This document shows, piece after piece, positions 18,060-27,512 of a stretch of 46,691 nucleotides of DNA. The stretch lies in contig NZ_JABXKQ010000013.1 of the NCBI RefSeq assembly GCF_017114945.1, positions 1-46,691 of the forward strand, written 5' to 3'. The number at the start of each line of letters is the position of its first letter. The stretch's first letter is position 1. Below the pieces are notes generated by a model, which was given only the letters and a program-made list of their open reading frames with translations, was not told where the DNA came from and did not search any database. The DNA is from Nostoc sp. JL34 (GTDB lineage Bacteria; Cyanobacteriota; Cyanobacteriia; Cyanobacteriales; Nostocaceae). The position numbers were made by a program, and so were the translations under genes.

Positions 18060-18224
18060 CTGAATGTAAACTGCCTTGTTATATACTTACGTTTGTTTTG
18101 ATATGCTTTATCTACTCAATTGTAATATATGTGGCTCGAAATTTAGCCAGTTAATATAAAATTTGGCTCATCGGTTATATTGGCTTTATTTAGTTGTGAT
18201 TATTTTTAGTTAAATCGTAAGTAA

Positions 18225-19082
18225 ATGGTAATTCAAATCCCCAAGGAAACTAGCCCGCGTCCATTTTTGAAGTGGGCAGGGGGTAAAAGTAGGTTGATAC
18301 AGCAATATATTCCTTATTTTCCCAAGAGTTATAAAAATTACTATGAACCATTTTTAGGTGGTGGTGCTGTTTTTTTCTATCTCCAACCAAGTGCAGCCAT
18401 TTTAACTGATATTAATGCCGAATTAATTAACACTTATTGTTGTGTTAGAGATCATGTTGAGGAATTAATTTCTCTATTGAAAGAGCATAAAAACCGCCAT
18501 GATAAAGATTATTACTATAGTGTCAGAGACAACCATGATGGTACTGAGATAGAAAAAGCTGCTCGTCTAATTTATCTTAATAAGACTTGTTTTAATGGTC
18601 TTTATCGAGTCAATTCACAGGGTAAATTCAATGTGCCATTAGGCAGATATGAAAATCCCAATATTTGTCATGAAAATTTACTGCGAGTAGCATCAGAAGC
18701 ACTTTCTCATGCAAAAATTAAACAAGCAGATTTTACAGAAGTCCTCAATCATGCGACTAGCAGTGATGACTTTGTATTTTTTGATCCGCCCTACCATCCG
18801 ATCAGCGGAACTAGCTATTTCACTGCTTATAGTCAAAATTGTTTTAGTAAAAAAGACCAAGAGCTTTTAAGAGATACTTGTGCAGAATTAGCAAGTCGTG
18901 GTGTCAAAGTTATGGTATGTAATTCTGATAGTGAATTTATTAAACATATTTATTCTGATATCAATTTTGAAACATCTAAAATTAAAGCGGCGCGTTCAAT
19001 TAACTCAAACATAAAAAATAGGGGACTGATTGACGAACTATTAATTACATCTTTTAAAGATTTTTATTTGCCCAAGCAATGA
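18225..19082 (+). CDS. D12-class DNA adenine N6-methyltransferase (Dam family)
   Basis: The 285-residue enzyme has the D12-class order of motifs: FLKWAGGKSRLIQQY (SAM binding) near residue 14, YYEPFLGGGAVFFYL (motif I), ILTDINAELINTY, and catalytic DPPY at 187-190. The likely product is N6-methyladenine. Enzymes of this class recognise GATC, GATATC and related sites, and the exact target cannot be read here. The gene runs head-on into a PD-(D/E)XK nuclease gene and overlaps its 3' end by 29 bases, which suggests a type II restriction-modification pair rather than an orphan Dam. Confidence 0.92.
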   Translation: MVIQIPKETSPRPFLKWAGGKSRLIQQYIPYFPKSYKNYYEPFLGGGAVFFYLQPSAAILTDINAELINTYCCVRDHVEELISLLKEHKNRHDKDYYYSVRDNHDGTEIEKAARLIYLNKTCFNGLYRVNSQGKFNVPLGRYENPNICHENLLRVASEALSHAKIKQADFTEVLNHATSSDDFVFFDPPYHPISGTSYFTAYSQNCFSKKDQELLRDTCAELASRGVKVMVCNSDSEFIKHIYSDINFETSKIKAARSINSNIKNRGLIDELLITSFKDFYLPKQ

Positions 19083-19530
19083 ATCTGTCTAAACTATAAA
19101 CTGCTAATAAATTATGGTTATCATTAACTCTTGCTCTTAGCCATTTACTTGCACCTTCTCGCATCCCTTCACCGCCTAAAATAACGATAGTTGGTGCAGG
19201 ATAATAGTGCTGAATGTTCATGTTTAAGTAAGGAAATTTTTCATCGACCGAACCAGGGCTTTCTTGCCATTTACACTCGAAAATTAAACCAGATGGCATT
19301 GTAGGTGAGCCGACAACATAAAAATCAACCTTCAGATCGGTATGATAAATTCCAGTTCCAATATAAACTTCTTTTCCATAACGTTTTGGTAATAAAGCAG
19401 CATTTAGTATAAATTGTTTTTGGACATAGTTCCCTACCTGGAAATAATTATGCCCATTCAAGATTGCTTCTACATTTCCTTCTAAAATATTCCCAGACTT
19501 ATTTGCCCGTCCGCCTTGAGTCAGAGCCAT
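19054..19530 (-). CDS. Probable type II restriction endonuclease, PD-(D/E)XK fold
   Basis: The 158-residue protein carries D-x(n)-E-x-K spaced as in restriction enzymes: HTDLKVDFYVVG followed by GLIFECKWQES. The segment SVDEKFPYLNMNIQHYY and APTIVILGGEGMREGASKWL complete a fold that I recall from proteins labelled PD-(D/E)XK nuclease superfamily. I chose the start at 19530 (MALTQGGRANKSGN), because an upstream ATG at 19548 adds only six residues. It converges on and overlaps the adenine methylase gene, as expected for a restriction partner. Alternative: a repair or mobile-element nuclease. No frameshift or stop is visible. Confidence 0.75.
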   Translation of the reverse strand: MALTQGGRANKSGNILEGNVEAILNGHNYFQVGNYVQKQFILNAALLPKRYGKEVYIGTGIYHTDLKVDFYVVGSPTMPSGLIFECKWQESPGSVDEKFPYLNMNIQHYYPAPTIVILGGEGMREGASKWLRARVNDNHNLLAVYSLDRFIAWANKNL

Positions 19531-19845
19531 CTTAAATCCCTCTGCCAAAAGTCCTGCTGATCATAGGATTTCACAAAAGCAGTAACAAATGGTAAGTTGC
19601 TTAATATGAATTTTTGATTTTGACTAAACAAGGTTGGATTAATAGGTAAAAAATCCGAACTTTTTGGTACTTTTGTACTAAATAAATACAAATGTATTAA
19701 TAATTTGGATAAGAAACGAGTTACTAATTCAGGAAAGTATGAAAGAAATGGAATTTTCCTTTTCTCTTTGCTCCTTAACCTTTTTCTTAACCTCTTTAAT
19801 AACCGGAATTTAGCTTAGATAAATTTTAGTGATTTCGCCTTCAAT
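19531..19845. other. A+T-rich gap between nuclease and HetZ-related genes
   Basis: The stretch is low in G+C, with no open frame or strong hairpin that I can support. It should contain the promoter of the nuclease gene and the 3' end of the HetZ-related transcript. Confidence 0.5.
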
Positions 19846-21066
19846 TCAACCTGTCTGGGCTTCAGTATGACCGTTGCGGATAGCCCATGCTATTTCTAAA
19901 AGTTGAGTCCAGCGCTTTTGCAGCTGTTTGGGGGTGCATTTGATGGCTTTGGCGATCGCTTGGTCGTTTTGTCGGGCAGTTTTTAACTGTAATATTTGCT
20001 GTTGCTGTTCTGTGAGTTGATTCACAAAGATTTCCCACTGCTGGGAAGATAAACCCAACTTTTGCTCTAAACCCGCACCTAACCATTGATGTACTAATTG
20101 CCAGTGGTGTTGTTTGGCAAACTTTTCGACGTGGTATTTAAAGCGTTGTTGAAGATAATCGCGCTGACGGCTGGTTAAACCGAGAATTTGGTCAATTTCT
20201 GGGGCTGAAAGGTCTTGAAGTTTCAAGCTGAGGTAGTTCATACAATCAGATTGACCTTGAGACTCCAGATATTTCATCAATTCAGTGATGACGCGATCGC
20301 GTTCTGACTCTTCTGATGGATCGAAATTAGTTTGGGCGATCATTTGCGATCGCAGTTGTTGCACCGCCGAGTTACGCTGGTAAGATTCTGCTTCTTCACC
20401 CTTAGCAGACTCTACCGCCATTTCAATATCCACCGTAGTTTCTTGCGGCTGACGACGAGCAAAACCTTGGGCCCGCAAAATAATCAATTGCTGATTTGCA
20501 CCACCAGGTAAATTGATGCGGCGTTTGGCATACTGCTCTGTAAAGGCCATGTATTCAGCTAATTGCAGCTGAGTACGCGGTGTATGATCGTCAGGTAGTT
20601 CGTTTTCTCTGCGGAAAGCTTTGATAGCTTCGATATAAAATGCTTGTAAAAAATCTTCAATCAGGCTGTAACGAGCCTCAAAACCCAACTCAGAGCCAGA
20701 TATAGTTACATGGCGGTAAACCATAGCACCCAAATTGCTATGTAATTCCACCCGTCCTTGTTTGGAACCCAGTTGGTAGTAACGTAAGCACTTTTGCATC
20801 CGATGCCTTCCCAACGTAATCTGCCAGGATTTGATTTCTCCAGATGTTTGGATACGGGAGCTTTTGTCGCAAATGCGTTCTACTTCTACGGCTATGCGCT
20901 TTGCTAAAGCTTCTACGCATTTGGGTGTTGCTTTCACTTGCGCTTGCATTTCCTCAGACAGCAATTGAATCAAGGTATCAGTGCTGCTATCTGAAAATTC
21001 TTCAGTCGAAACGTGGTTCTTAAAAATGGGTGTAGAGTTTGGTAGATTAACGACGTTAGCTTTCAT
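19846..21066 (-). CDS. HetZ-related protein (putative heterocyst differentiation factor family)
   Basis: The 406-residue product resembles the HetZ family, whose founding member is needed for early heterocyst differentiation. Length and overall plan fit. Conserved-looking parts are ALAKRIAVEVERIC, the block LRYYQLGSKQGRVELHSNLGAMVYRHV, and the long SLIEDFLQAFYIEAIKAFRREN. The C-terminal half looks like a sigma-factor-like HTH region (LSAPEIDQILGLTSRQRDYLQQRF; NDQAIAKAIKCTPKQLQKRW), consistent with DNA binding. I chose 21066 because GGAAAA lies just before this ATG. An in-frame upstream start at 21117 adds 17 unlikely residues. No PatU-type gene is adjacent, so this is probably a paralogue rather than hetZ itself. 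Confidence 0.6.
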   Translation of the reverse strand: MKANVVNLPNSTPIFKNHVSTEEFSDSSTDTLIQLLSEEMQAQVKATPKCVEALAKRIAVEVERICDKSSRIQTSGEIKSWQITLGRHRMQKCLRYYQLGSKQGRVELHSNLGAMVYRHVTISGSELGFEARYSLIEDFLQAFYIEAIKAFRRENELPDDHTPRTQLQLAEYMAFTEQYAKRRINLPGGANQQLIILRAQGFARRQPQETTVDIEMAVESAKGEEAESYQRNSAVQQLRSQMIAQTNFDPSEESERDRVITELMKYLESQGQSDCMNYLSLKLQDLSAPEIDQILGLTSRQRDYLQQRFKYHVEKFAKQHHWQLVHQWLGAGLEQKLGLSSQQWEIFVNQLTEQQQQILQLKTARQNDQAIAKAIKCTPKQLQKRWTQLLEIAWAIRNGHTEAQTG

Positions 21067-21474
21067 GACTTTTCCAGGTAGTAGTATTGCACCGTAATTA
21101 CAACGCAGACACAGCAATCAAGACCGTCCAAGGCTTGTGAATCTTTGGGCATTCATCCATCAAGACTTGCCGCATGTAATGCTCACATTTAAAGCTCATA
21201 TATAAAACTGTAGGAAATACGAAAGAGTTACAGCTATGGCAATGTGTCGGTTTTTTCACAAGCCATCATAATTGACGCTGGCACACGAGTACCCGCCATT
21301 TTCTCAAAGTTGTCAAATACCTTGCTGTGCCAACTGTTGCCACCATCCTGTTATATCCACTGCCTCACCGAACAGCTCATCGTAGATATCGCCTTTAAAT
21401 ATGACAATTTCAAAACTGGAGTCGTTTTTATCACAATTTCCGAAACGGAGAGGTGCGCCTGTGAAGTTGAATTT
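21067..21474. other. Upstream region of the HetZ-related gene
   Basis: These 408 bases lie between the HetZ-related gene and the 3' end of the YciO-type gene. Fragments of interspersed repeats occur near 21355-21395. Short plus-strand frames here lack support. The HetZ-related promoter must lie in this interval, but I cannot place it. Confidence 0.45.
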
Positions 21475-22134
21475 TTATACCCATGCTGCTGCTGCTTCCC
21501 AACCTAAACCCCTCCGTATAATTACTGCTTCGTCTCCCGTCATATCCAAGATGGTAGACACTTCAGATGTAGGTTCCTCGCCAGTATCTACAATTATGTC
21601 TACCAACTTGTCCAAACGGTCAAATAACTCTACCCGCGACTGAACAATTTCTGGATCTATCCGAACCATGCCATTATCTGCTTCATCTGGTGGCAGATGT
21701 GCCGAAGTTGAAATAATCGGATTGCCCAACGCTGCCAGTAACTCCAAACACACAGTATGGTTTGGTACTCTAATTCCAGTAGTTTTCCGCTTGGGGCTTT
21801 GCACCAATCGCGGTACTAACTTAGTAGCTGGGAGCAAAAACGTGTATGAACCCGGAATTAGACGTTTCATAATCCGATAGGCTGTGTCACTTACGAAGGC
21901 ATAAGTTGCCACATTTGAAAGCGAGGGACATAAAAATGTCAGTGGTTTATCATTTGCTAGCTTTTTAATTTGCCGCACTCGTTCTACCGCCGACTTGGCA
22001 TTCAAATCACAACCGATCGCATAGACTGTATCAGTAGGGTAAAGCATAACTGCGCCACTAGAAAGCGCCGACTTTATTTCCTCTATTCGGCGAATTTGAG
22101 GATTATCCGGATGAACTGAGAAAATTTTTGCCAT
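21475..22134 (-). CDS. Sua5/YciO/YrdC-family protein, YciO type
   Basis: The 219-residue protein has the YrdC fold, whose best-known members make threonylcarbamoyl-AMP for the t6A modification of ANN-decoding tRNAs. This copy follows YciO rather than TsaC. It opens with FSVHPDNPQIRRIEEI, has VMLYPTDTVYAIGCDLNAKSAVERVRQIK, and continues with PGSYTFLLPATKLVP and KRKTTGIRVPNH. YciO proteins are paralogues whose t6A activity is weak or uncertain, so I do not assign the tsaC symbol. It is divergent from larC across an 88-base gap that contains a heptamer repeat. Confidence 0.88.
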   Translation of the reverse strand: MAKIFSVHPDNPQIRRIEEIKSALSSGAVMLYPTDTVYAIGCDLNAKSAVERVRQIKKLANDKPLTFLCPSLSNVATYAFVSDTAYRIMKRLIPGSYTFLLPATKLVPRLVQSPKRKTTGIRVPNHTVCLELLAALGNPIISTSAHLPPDEADNGMVRIDPEIVQSRVELFDRLDKLVDIIVDTGEEPTSEVSTILDMTGDEAVIIRRGLGWEAAAAWV

Positions 22135-22176
22135 AACTCGGTGAGTGGGGATTGGGTAGAGAGTTACTAACTCTTA

Positions 22177-22218
22177 ACAAATGACGAATGACAAATGACA
22201 AATGACTAATAACTAATT
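22177..22218. repeat. Short tandem heptamer repeat (STRR-like)
   Basis: Six consecutive seven-base units of the ACAAATG type (ACAAATG, ACGAATG, ACAAATG twice, ACTAATA, ACTAATT) lie directly before larC. Such heptamers are a known feature of heterocystous cyanobacterial genomes. Confidence 0.85.
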
Positions 22219-22222
22219 TATT

Positions 22223-23503
22223 ATGAATAAAATCGCTTATCTTCAATGTCCGACAGGAATTTCTGGTGATATGTGCCTGGGTGCTTTGGTAAGTTTGGGT
22301 GTTCCTGTGGAGTATTTAATTGAAAAACTCAATGGGTTGGGTATTGAACAGGAATATCAGTTAAGGGCAGAACTTGTCCAACGGAATGGTCAGCAGGCAA
22401 CTAAAGTCCATGTGGATTTAGTACATGATCATCACCACGACCACGATCACGAAGACAATCACCATCACACACGCCACTTGCCGGAAATAGAGCAGATGAT
22501 TCTCAAAGCGGGGTTGCCATCACAGGCAGAAGCTTGGAGTTTAGCGGTATTCCGACAGCTAGCAGTCGCAGAAGGAGCGGTGCATGGGATTTCCCCTGAA
22601 AAAGTTCATTTTCATGAAGTGGGTGCTATAGATGCGATCGTAGATATTGTGGGTAGTTGCCTGGGGTTAGATTGGTTGGGGATTGAGAGTAATGACGAAG
22701 GATGGCCCTTACTTTACTGCTCGGCGTTCCCAACTGGTGGCGGCACTGTTCGGGCTGCACATGGTCAGATGGCAGTACCAGTCCCAGCGGTATTAAAGCT
22801 GTGGGAAATGCGGGGTTGTCCAGTTTATAGCAATGGCATTGACAGAGAACTTGTGACACCAACAGGAGCTGCGATCGCCACTACTTTGGTAAGAGATTTT
22901 GGTTCACCACCTGTGATCGCTATCAAGCAGGTAGGACTGGGAGCCGGAACCATAAATTTACCCATTCCCAATATTTTACGCCTCTGGCTGGGTGAAAGCG
23001 CAAGTTTACAGGCTAATTTCAGTGATTCTGAAGATACTAGCTCAAATTTAGAAACGATATCGGTACTAGAAACTCAAATTGATGATTTAAATCCGCAAGC
23101 GATCGGCTATGTGTTTGAGGCATTGTTTGCGGCTGGTGCTGTGGATGTTTTTACCCAAGCGATCGGCATGAAAAAGTCGCGTCCAGGGATTTTGTTGACT
23201 GTGATTTGTCATCCAGAAAATTTGCTCAGTTGTGAAGCCGTTATATTCCGCGAAACTACAACTTTGGGCATTCGGCGAACAACTCAGCAACGCGCCATTT
23301 TACAACGGGAAATTCAACAAGTGGAAATTGAATATGGCAAAGTGCGTGTCAAAGTTGCATGGAAAGGACAATCACCAGAAAAAGTTATTGCTAATGTGCA
23401 GCCAGAATATGAAGATTGTGCAGAGTTAGCCCGAAAACATAATATTCCCTGGCGCGAAATTCAACGGCTGGTGCTACAGCGTTGGTATTTAGAAAATCGC
23501 TGA
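22223..23503 (+). CDS. larC: Nickel-pincer cofactor biosynthesis protein LarC (DUF111)
   Basis: LarC inserts nickel into the pyridinium-dithiocarboxylate cofactor used by lactate racemase and related enzymes. The 426-residue protein begins with the family signature YLQCPTGISGDMCLGALVSLGVP. It has a His/Asp-rich metal-handling loop at about residues 70-90 and the conserved VHFHEVGAIDAIVDIVGS. The C-terminal part includes VLETQIDDLNPQAIGYVFE and the FRETTTLGIRR segment. In Lactobacillus LarC is made by a programmed frameshift, but here it is one continuous frame. No larB or larE gene lies in the window. Confidence 0.93.
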   Translation: MNKIAYLQCPTGISGDMCLGALVSLGVPVEYLIEKLNGLGIEQEYQLRAELVQRNGQQATKVHVDLVHDHHHDHDHEDNHHHTRHLPEIEQMILKAGLPSQAEAWSLAVFRQLAVAEGAVHGISPEKVHFHEVGAIDAIVDIVGSCLGLDWLGIESNDEGWPLLYCSAFPTGGGTVRAAHGQMAVPVPAVLKLWEMRGCPVYSNGIDRELVTPTGAAIATTLVRDFGSPPVIAIKQVGLGAGTINLPIPNILRLWLGESASLQANFSDSEDTSSNLETISVLETQIDDLNPQAIGYVFEALFAAGAVDVFTQAIGMKKSRPGILLTVICHPENLLSCEAVIFRETTTLGIRRTTQQRAILQREIQQVEIEYGKVRVKVAWKGQSPEKVIANVQPEYEDCAELARKHNIPWREIQRLVLQRWYLENR

Positions 23504-24415
23504 TACAAATTCTTTTGTTGGTGACAACTTAAGAAAAAGGTAATGTTTTGAAGTGCATTTCCTTGTTATACCTGGAAACGAGAATTTACGGGATTTTAAA
23601 AAGGTCTGCCGATAAATAAAGACGGGTTGCAGCCCGTCTAAATAGCTTGAAAGTGCAAATACACCTTGTATAAGATTCAAAATAACACAGTTAGTTTTTT
23701 CAGAGTTGCCAATTTGCCAAGTTATAAAAAGAAGAGATATTAGCTTCGTTTCCCAAGTTCTGGTATTTCCGGCGAAATTCTTTACAAAGAAAAGCTGGAG
23801 GCAGAAGGAAGGAAGGATTAACAGAAATTTTAGTTGTGGGTATAGAGGCGGATAAGTATAGCGGTGTGCAGTTCAGTGAGATACAAAAACTTTGCTGAAA
23901 TGATTTGACAACAAGGACTTTGGTGTTCTCATACAATCGACAACCGCTATATATAAAAAAATTGTATCGAAATGCGCTATACAAAGAAGCCAGTGCGGTA
24001 TTCTCCCTCACTGCTAGCCTTTACCTTTGGGAGAAGGGCACATGCTGCTCACAGCGGAGCGTTAGCCGAGTCCACCTATTGCTCCTTACGCAAAAGCAAG
24101 CTACGTGCAGCGTCTTTTAGAGCGCATCTAGGATGCATCCCAAGTAGAGCAAGAACTGTTTTCCTCTTGAACCAGAGATGTTTGAGGATTTCTGAAAACT
24201 GCGATTCAACTCTTCACACTTATTGAGCAATTTTGAGCTATTACTCTGGTCTGAAAACAGGAATAATCGCCCTAACAAATATTGCTTTGTCTAAATAAGT
24301 CATAGTAGAGGTTACAGCTAGTGGATATAGAAGCTCCTCTAATGTGTGATCACGACTGGTTTAGTTTGACATGAACTCAACTAGCAACGAAAATCAAGGT
24401 TTATAAGCATCAAAT
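23504..24415. other. Long repeat-bearing intergenic region
   Basis: About 900 bases lie between larC and the radical SAM gene. I see a GACGGG/CCCGTC hairpin at 23620-23639 and a repeat-derived patch around 24030-24130 (motifs such as caagctacgtgcagcgtc, related to sequence near 38545). A few open frames of 60-100 codons overlap each other on both strands and none has a family resemblance. Confidence 0.5.
23620..23639. terminator. Hairpin downstream of larC
   Basis: AGACGGG and CCCGTCT flank a short loop. The hairpin lies 116 bases past the larC stop codon. There is no strong T-run, so this could be a repeat of the GACGGG-loop-CCCGTC type common in Nostoc rather than a dedicated terminator. 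Confidence 0.45.
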
Positions 24416-26014
24416 ATGAATGTTTTACTTCTATACCCCCGTTTTCCAAAAAGTTTTTGGTCTTTTGAAAAAACACTGGCTTTATTAGACCGTAAAGCAA
24501 TGCTACCGCCTTTAGGCTTGGTGACTGTAGCGGCGATTTTACCGCAAGAATGGAATTTCAAGCTAGTAGATCGAAATGTTCGCGTCTGTACAGAAGCCGA
24601 ATGGGCTTGGGCCGATTTAGTTATAATGTCGGCGATGATTGTGCAAAAAGAGGATTTGCTCTCTCAGATATTGGAAGCAAAGCAGAGAGGTAAGAAAGTT
24701 GCTGTGGGTGGGCCTTTTCCGACAGCGCTACCGAATGAAATGACATCCGCTGGGGCAGATTATTTGATATTAGACGAAGGGGAAATTACCCTACCCTTAT
24801 TTGTAGCAGCGATCGCCCGCGGCGATCGCACAGGTATCTTTCGCTCTGGCGGTGAAAAACCAGATGTCACCAACACTCCAACTCCTCGCTTTGATTTGCT
24901 AGAGTTTGAAGCTTATGCAGAGATGTCGGTGCAATTTTCCCGTGGATGCCCCTTTCAATGTGAATTTTGCGACATTATTGTGCTATATGGTCGCAAACCC
25001 CGCACCAAAAACCCAGAGCAACTCTTAGCAGAACTTGATTGTCTCTACAAACTGGGTTGGCGGCGCAGTATTTTTATGGTGGATGACAACTTCATCGGCA
25101 ATAAGCGGAACGTCAAATTATTTCTGAAGTCCCTTCTACCCTGGATGGTGGAACATAACTATCCCTTTTCCTTTGCCACAGAGGCTTCAGTTGATTTAGC
25201 CCAAGATCAAGAACTGATGGATTTGATGGTAGTGTGTAATTTCGGAGCCGTTTTTCTGGGAATTGAAACCCCCGACGAAGAAAGTCTTACTTTCACGCAG
25301 AAATATCAGAATACCAGAGACTCACTCAGCGAGGCGGTGAATAAAATTACCCGCTCCGGGCTGCGAGTCATGGCAGGGTTTATCATTGGGTTTGATGGCG
25401 AGAAAGTAGGAGCCGGCGCCCGAATTGTCAAGTTTGTCGAGCAAACAGCAATTCCCACAGCCTTATTTAGTATGTTGCAAGCCCTGCCAGATACAGCTCT
25501 TTGGCATAGATTAGAAAAGGAAGGACGACTCCGCAATAAATCAGCCAACATCAACCAAACCACGTTGATGAACTTTGTCCCAACTCGACCTTTAGAAGAC
25601 ATCGCTCGTGAATATGTGCAGGCTTTCTGTGATTTGTATGAGCCAGAGCGGTTTTTGGAGCGTACATACAAACACTTCCGGCTTTTGGGCGAAGCAACCT
25701 ACCCGAAAAAGGGCAAAGCTGCCAAGAAACCATTGAACTGGAAAGTACTCCGAGCATTTTTGATTATTTGCTGGCGTCAAGGTGTACGTCGTCAGACGCG
25801 CTGGCAATTCTGGCGCAATTTATGGAACATGTATCAGCATAATCCGGGTGGGGTGAGTAGCTACTTAGCTGTTTGTGCCCAAATTGAGCATTTCTTGGAA
25901 TATCGCCAAATTGTTCGGGATGAAATTGAGGCGCAAGTGGCTGAATTTCTGGAAGCAGAAGCTAGGGTAAAACCGGAAGCAGAAGTGATGGAAGTATTAA
26001 CTCATAGTAGTTAG
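24416..26014 (+). CDS. Radical SAM protein with N-terminal cobalamin-binding-like domain and DUF4070
   Basis: This 532-residue protein has three parts. Residues 1 to about 150 form a Rossmann-like B12-binding-type domain (MNVLLLYPRF, AVGGPFPTALP, ILDEGEITLPLF), but the cobalamin-ligating D-x-H-x-x-G is not obvious. The radical SAM core follows with the cluster motif CPFQCEFC (C-x3-C-x2-C) and FMVDDNFIGNKRNVKLF. The C-terminal 130 residues resemble DUF4070. Members of this group methylate or rearrange lipids and pigments. The hopanoid C2-methylase HpnP has this architecture, but many cyanobacterial paralogues do too, so I leave the substrate open. Confidence 0.85.
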   Translation: MNVLLLYPRFPKSFWSFEKTLALLDRKAMLPPLGLVTVAAILPQEWNFKLVDRNVRVCTEAEWAWADLVIMSAMIVQKEDLLSQILEAKQRGKKVAVGGPFPTALPNEMTSAGADYLILDEGEITLPLFVAAIARGDRTGIFRSGGEKPDVTNTPTPRFDLLEFEAYAEMSVQFSRGCPFQCEFCDIIVLYGRKPRTKNPEQLLAELDCLYKLGWRRSIFMVDDNFIGNKRNVKLFLKSLLPWMVEHNYPFSFATEASVDLAQDQELMDLMVVCNFGAVFLGIETPDEESLTFTQKYQNTRDSLSEAVNKITRSGLRVMAGFIIGFDGEKVGAGARIVKFVEQTAIPTALFSMLQALPDTALWHRLEKEGRLRNKSANINQTTLMNFVPTRPLEDIAREYVQAFCDLYEPERFLERTYKHFRLLGEATYPKKGKAAKKPLNWKVLRAFLIICWRQGVRRQTRWQFWRNLWNMYQHNPGGVSSYLAVCAQIEHFLEYRQIVRDEIEAQVAEFLEAEARVKPEAEVMEVLTHSS

Positions 26015-26179
26015 AGCAAAGGTTTAAGACCTCCACTGAATGCCTCTTTCAACAACAGATGCGATCGCTTTCCCAATCATACCAGGAGATAATCATTATC
26101 TCTTGGTGTAGATTGAACGATCAAACTACAACACCTCTCGTTATCATATCCAGAGGAATGAGACTGAGGTTAAAGCATC

Positions 26180-26821
26180 ATGTACATCTCAAATGCTTTT
26201 CGAGAAGATGACATTGAGAAACTTGTCGCCTTCATGCGTGCAAACAGTTTTGCCACGTTGGTGTCTATTCTTAATGATGTTCCTGTTGCCTCACATATTC
26301 CGCTGGTTGTCACAGTGCAAAATAATGTGGTTAAGCTATCGGGTCATCTTGCCAAACCAAATCCTCAATGGCAGGTGTTTGGGGGAGGCGAGGCACTTGC
26401 TGTCTTCACGGGGCCCCATGCTTATATCTCGCCATCTTTGTATGAGAAGCAAGAGAGTGTACCGACGTGGAACTACATCGCTGTACACGCCTATGGTATA
26501 CCTCAAGTTATTACCCTTGGTGATTCGCCGGAATTGATGGATAAGATGATTGAGCAGATGATTGACACATATAGCTCTGAGTATAAATCTCAATGGCATA
26601 GCTTATCCGATAACTTTCGCGAGGGAATGATGAACGGCATTATCGGTTTTGAGATGACCATCACGCGACTGGAAGGGAAATACAAACTTAGCCAAAATCG
26701 CAGTCATTTTGACCAGAGTAATGTTGCACACACGTTGCTACAAAGTACAGAGCCAACTGTTCATGCCATCGGTGCTGCTATGAAAGAAAATCTTGAAACC
26801 AGCGAACAATTGCCAGATTAA
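26180..26821 (+). CDS. FMN-binding negative transcriptional regulator, PaiB type
   Basis: The 213-residue protein belongs to the PaiB family, flavin-reductase-like split-barrel proteins named for a Bacillus repressor of sporulation and protease genes. Typical parts are MYISNAFREDDIEKLVAFMRANSFATLVS, the HLAKPNPQW block, VFTGPHAYISPSLY and VPTWNYIAVHAYG. FMN binding is likely. A true regulatory role is not shown for most members, and some may act as pyridoxamine-phosphate-oxidase-like enzymes. It stands alone, 165 bases after the radical SAM gene. Confidence 0.88.
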   Translation: MYISNAFREDDIEKLVAFMRANSFATLVSILNDVPVASHIPLVVTVQNNVVKLSGHLAKPNPQWQVFGGGEALAVFTGPHAYISPSLYEKQESVPTWNYIAVHAYGIPQVITLGDSPELMDKMIEQMIDTYSSEYKSQWHSLSDNFREGMMNGIIGFEMTITRLEGKYKLSQNRSHFDQSNVAHTLLQSTEPTVHAIGAAMKENLETSEQLPD

Positions 26822-27512
26822 AAATCCGTAGTTTCTAGCCTTGGGGATAGGTCAAGCGAACCTAGAGTCTCGTCTAACAAGCTTTGGGCATCATACATAA
26901 CTATATACTCCGCAAACGAATAGTTTGCAATACTTAATATTCGATAGACTAATAATTAGTATTTCATGATATTGTGATTGCCAACACATCTTTTTTTGTA
27001 TCGATCGTGTAGGCTCATATCTGCTGGGTAAAATTACTAGATAAATTTATGGTAATTCGAGCGCCAAGCAGCAGCATCCTTAATTCTGCTGTGCTATTAA
27101 ACTTGCTTACAATTCGGTTATTTGATTTTTGAGCAATTATTAGGTAACTGAACGGTAATCTTGATTGCTAGAGAGCATTCCATGATTACATTCAGTGTGT
27201 AGCAACAGGTGAATGCCTGAGTGGCTGACAGGAATACCTCAAAGTTTTATGGGGAAAAGATTTTGTCGATATGCTATCCGAGTATTTTTTGGACTTATAT
27301 CAGCGGTTGAAACCCTAATGCTGTCGTCTTTTCATCAGTCATTTGCCACGTAGGCATCTGGATTTGACCAATATGTGTCAGGCATTTGAGCAATTAGGAA
27401 TTAGCCAACCTATCGTAGCAGCAGTCAAATAATAACTGACGTAGCTATATACAAATCAGCGATACCAACCTTAGAGCTAATGCTAAGGCCAATTTTAAGA
27501 AAAGAAAAAAGC
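26822..27512. other. Intergenic region before the monooxygenase cassette
   Basis: About 690 bases without an intact gene. Near 27240-27430 two frames stay open in short pieces (one ends QLGISQPIVAAVK then stop), suggesting a decayed gene I cannot identify. The promoter for the downstream cassette should be here. Confidence 0.4.

Noticed and set aside
23700..24226. Several overlapping 60-100 codon frames on both strands
   Set aside because: They overlap each other and repeat-derived sequence and none resembles a known protein.
27240..27432. Coding-like pieces before the flavin monooxygenase
   Set aside because: Two frames alternate and stop within short distances. I could not tie them to any family, so a named pseudogene is not justified.
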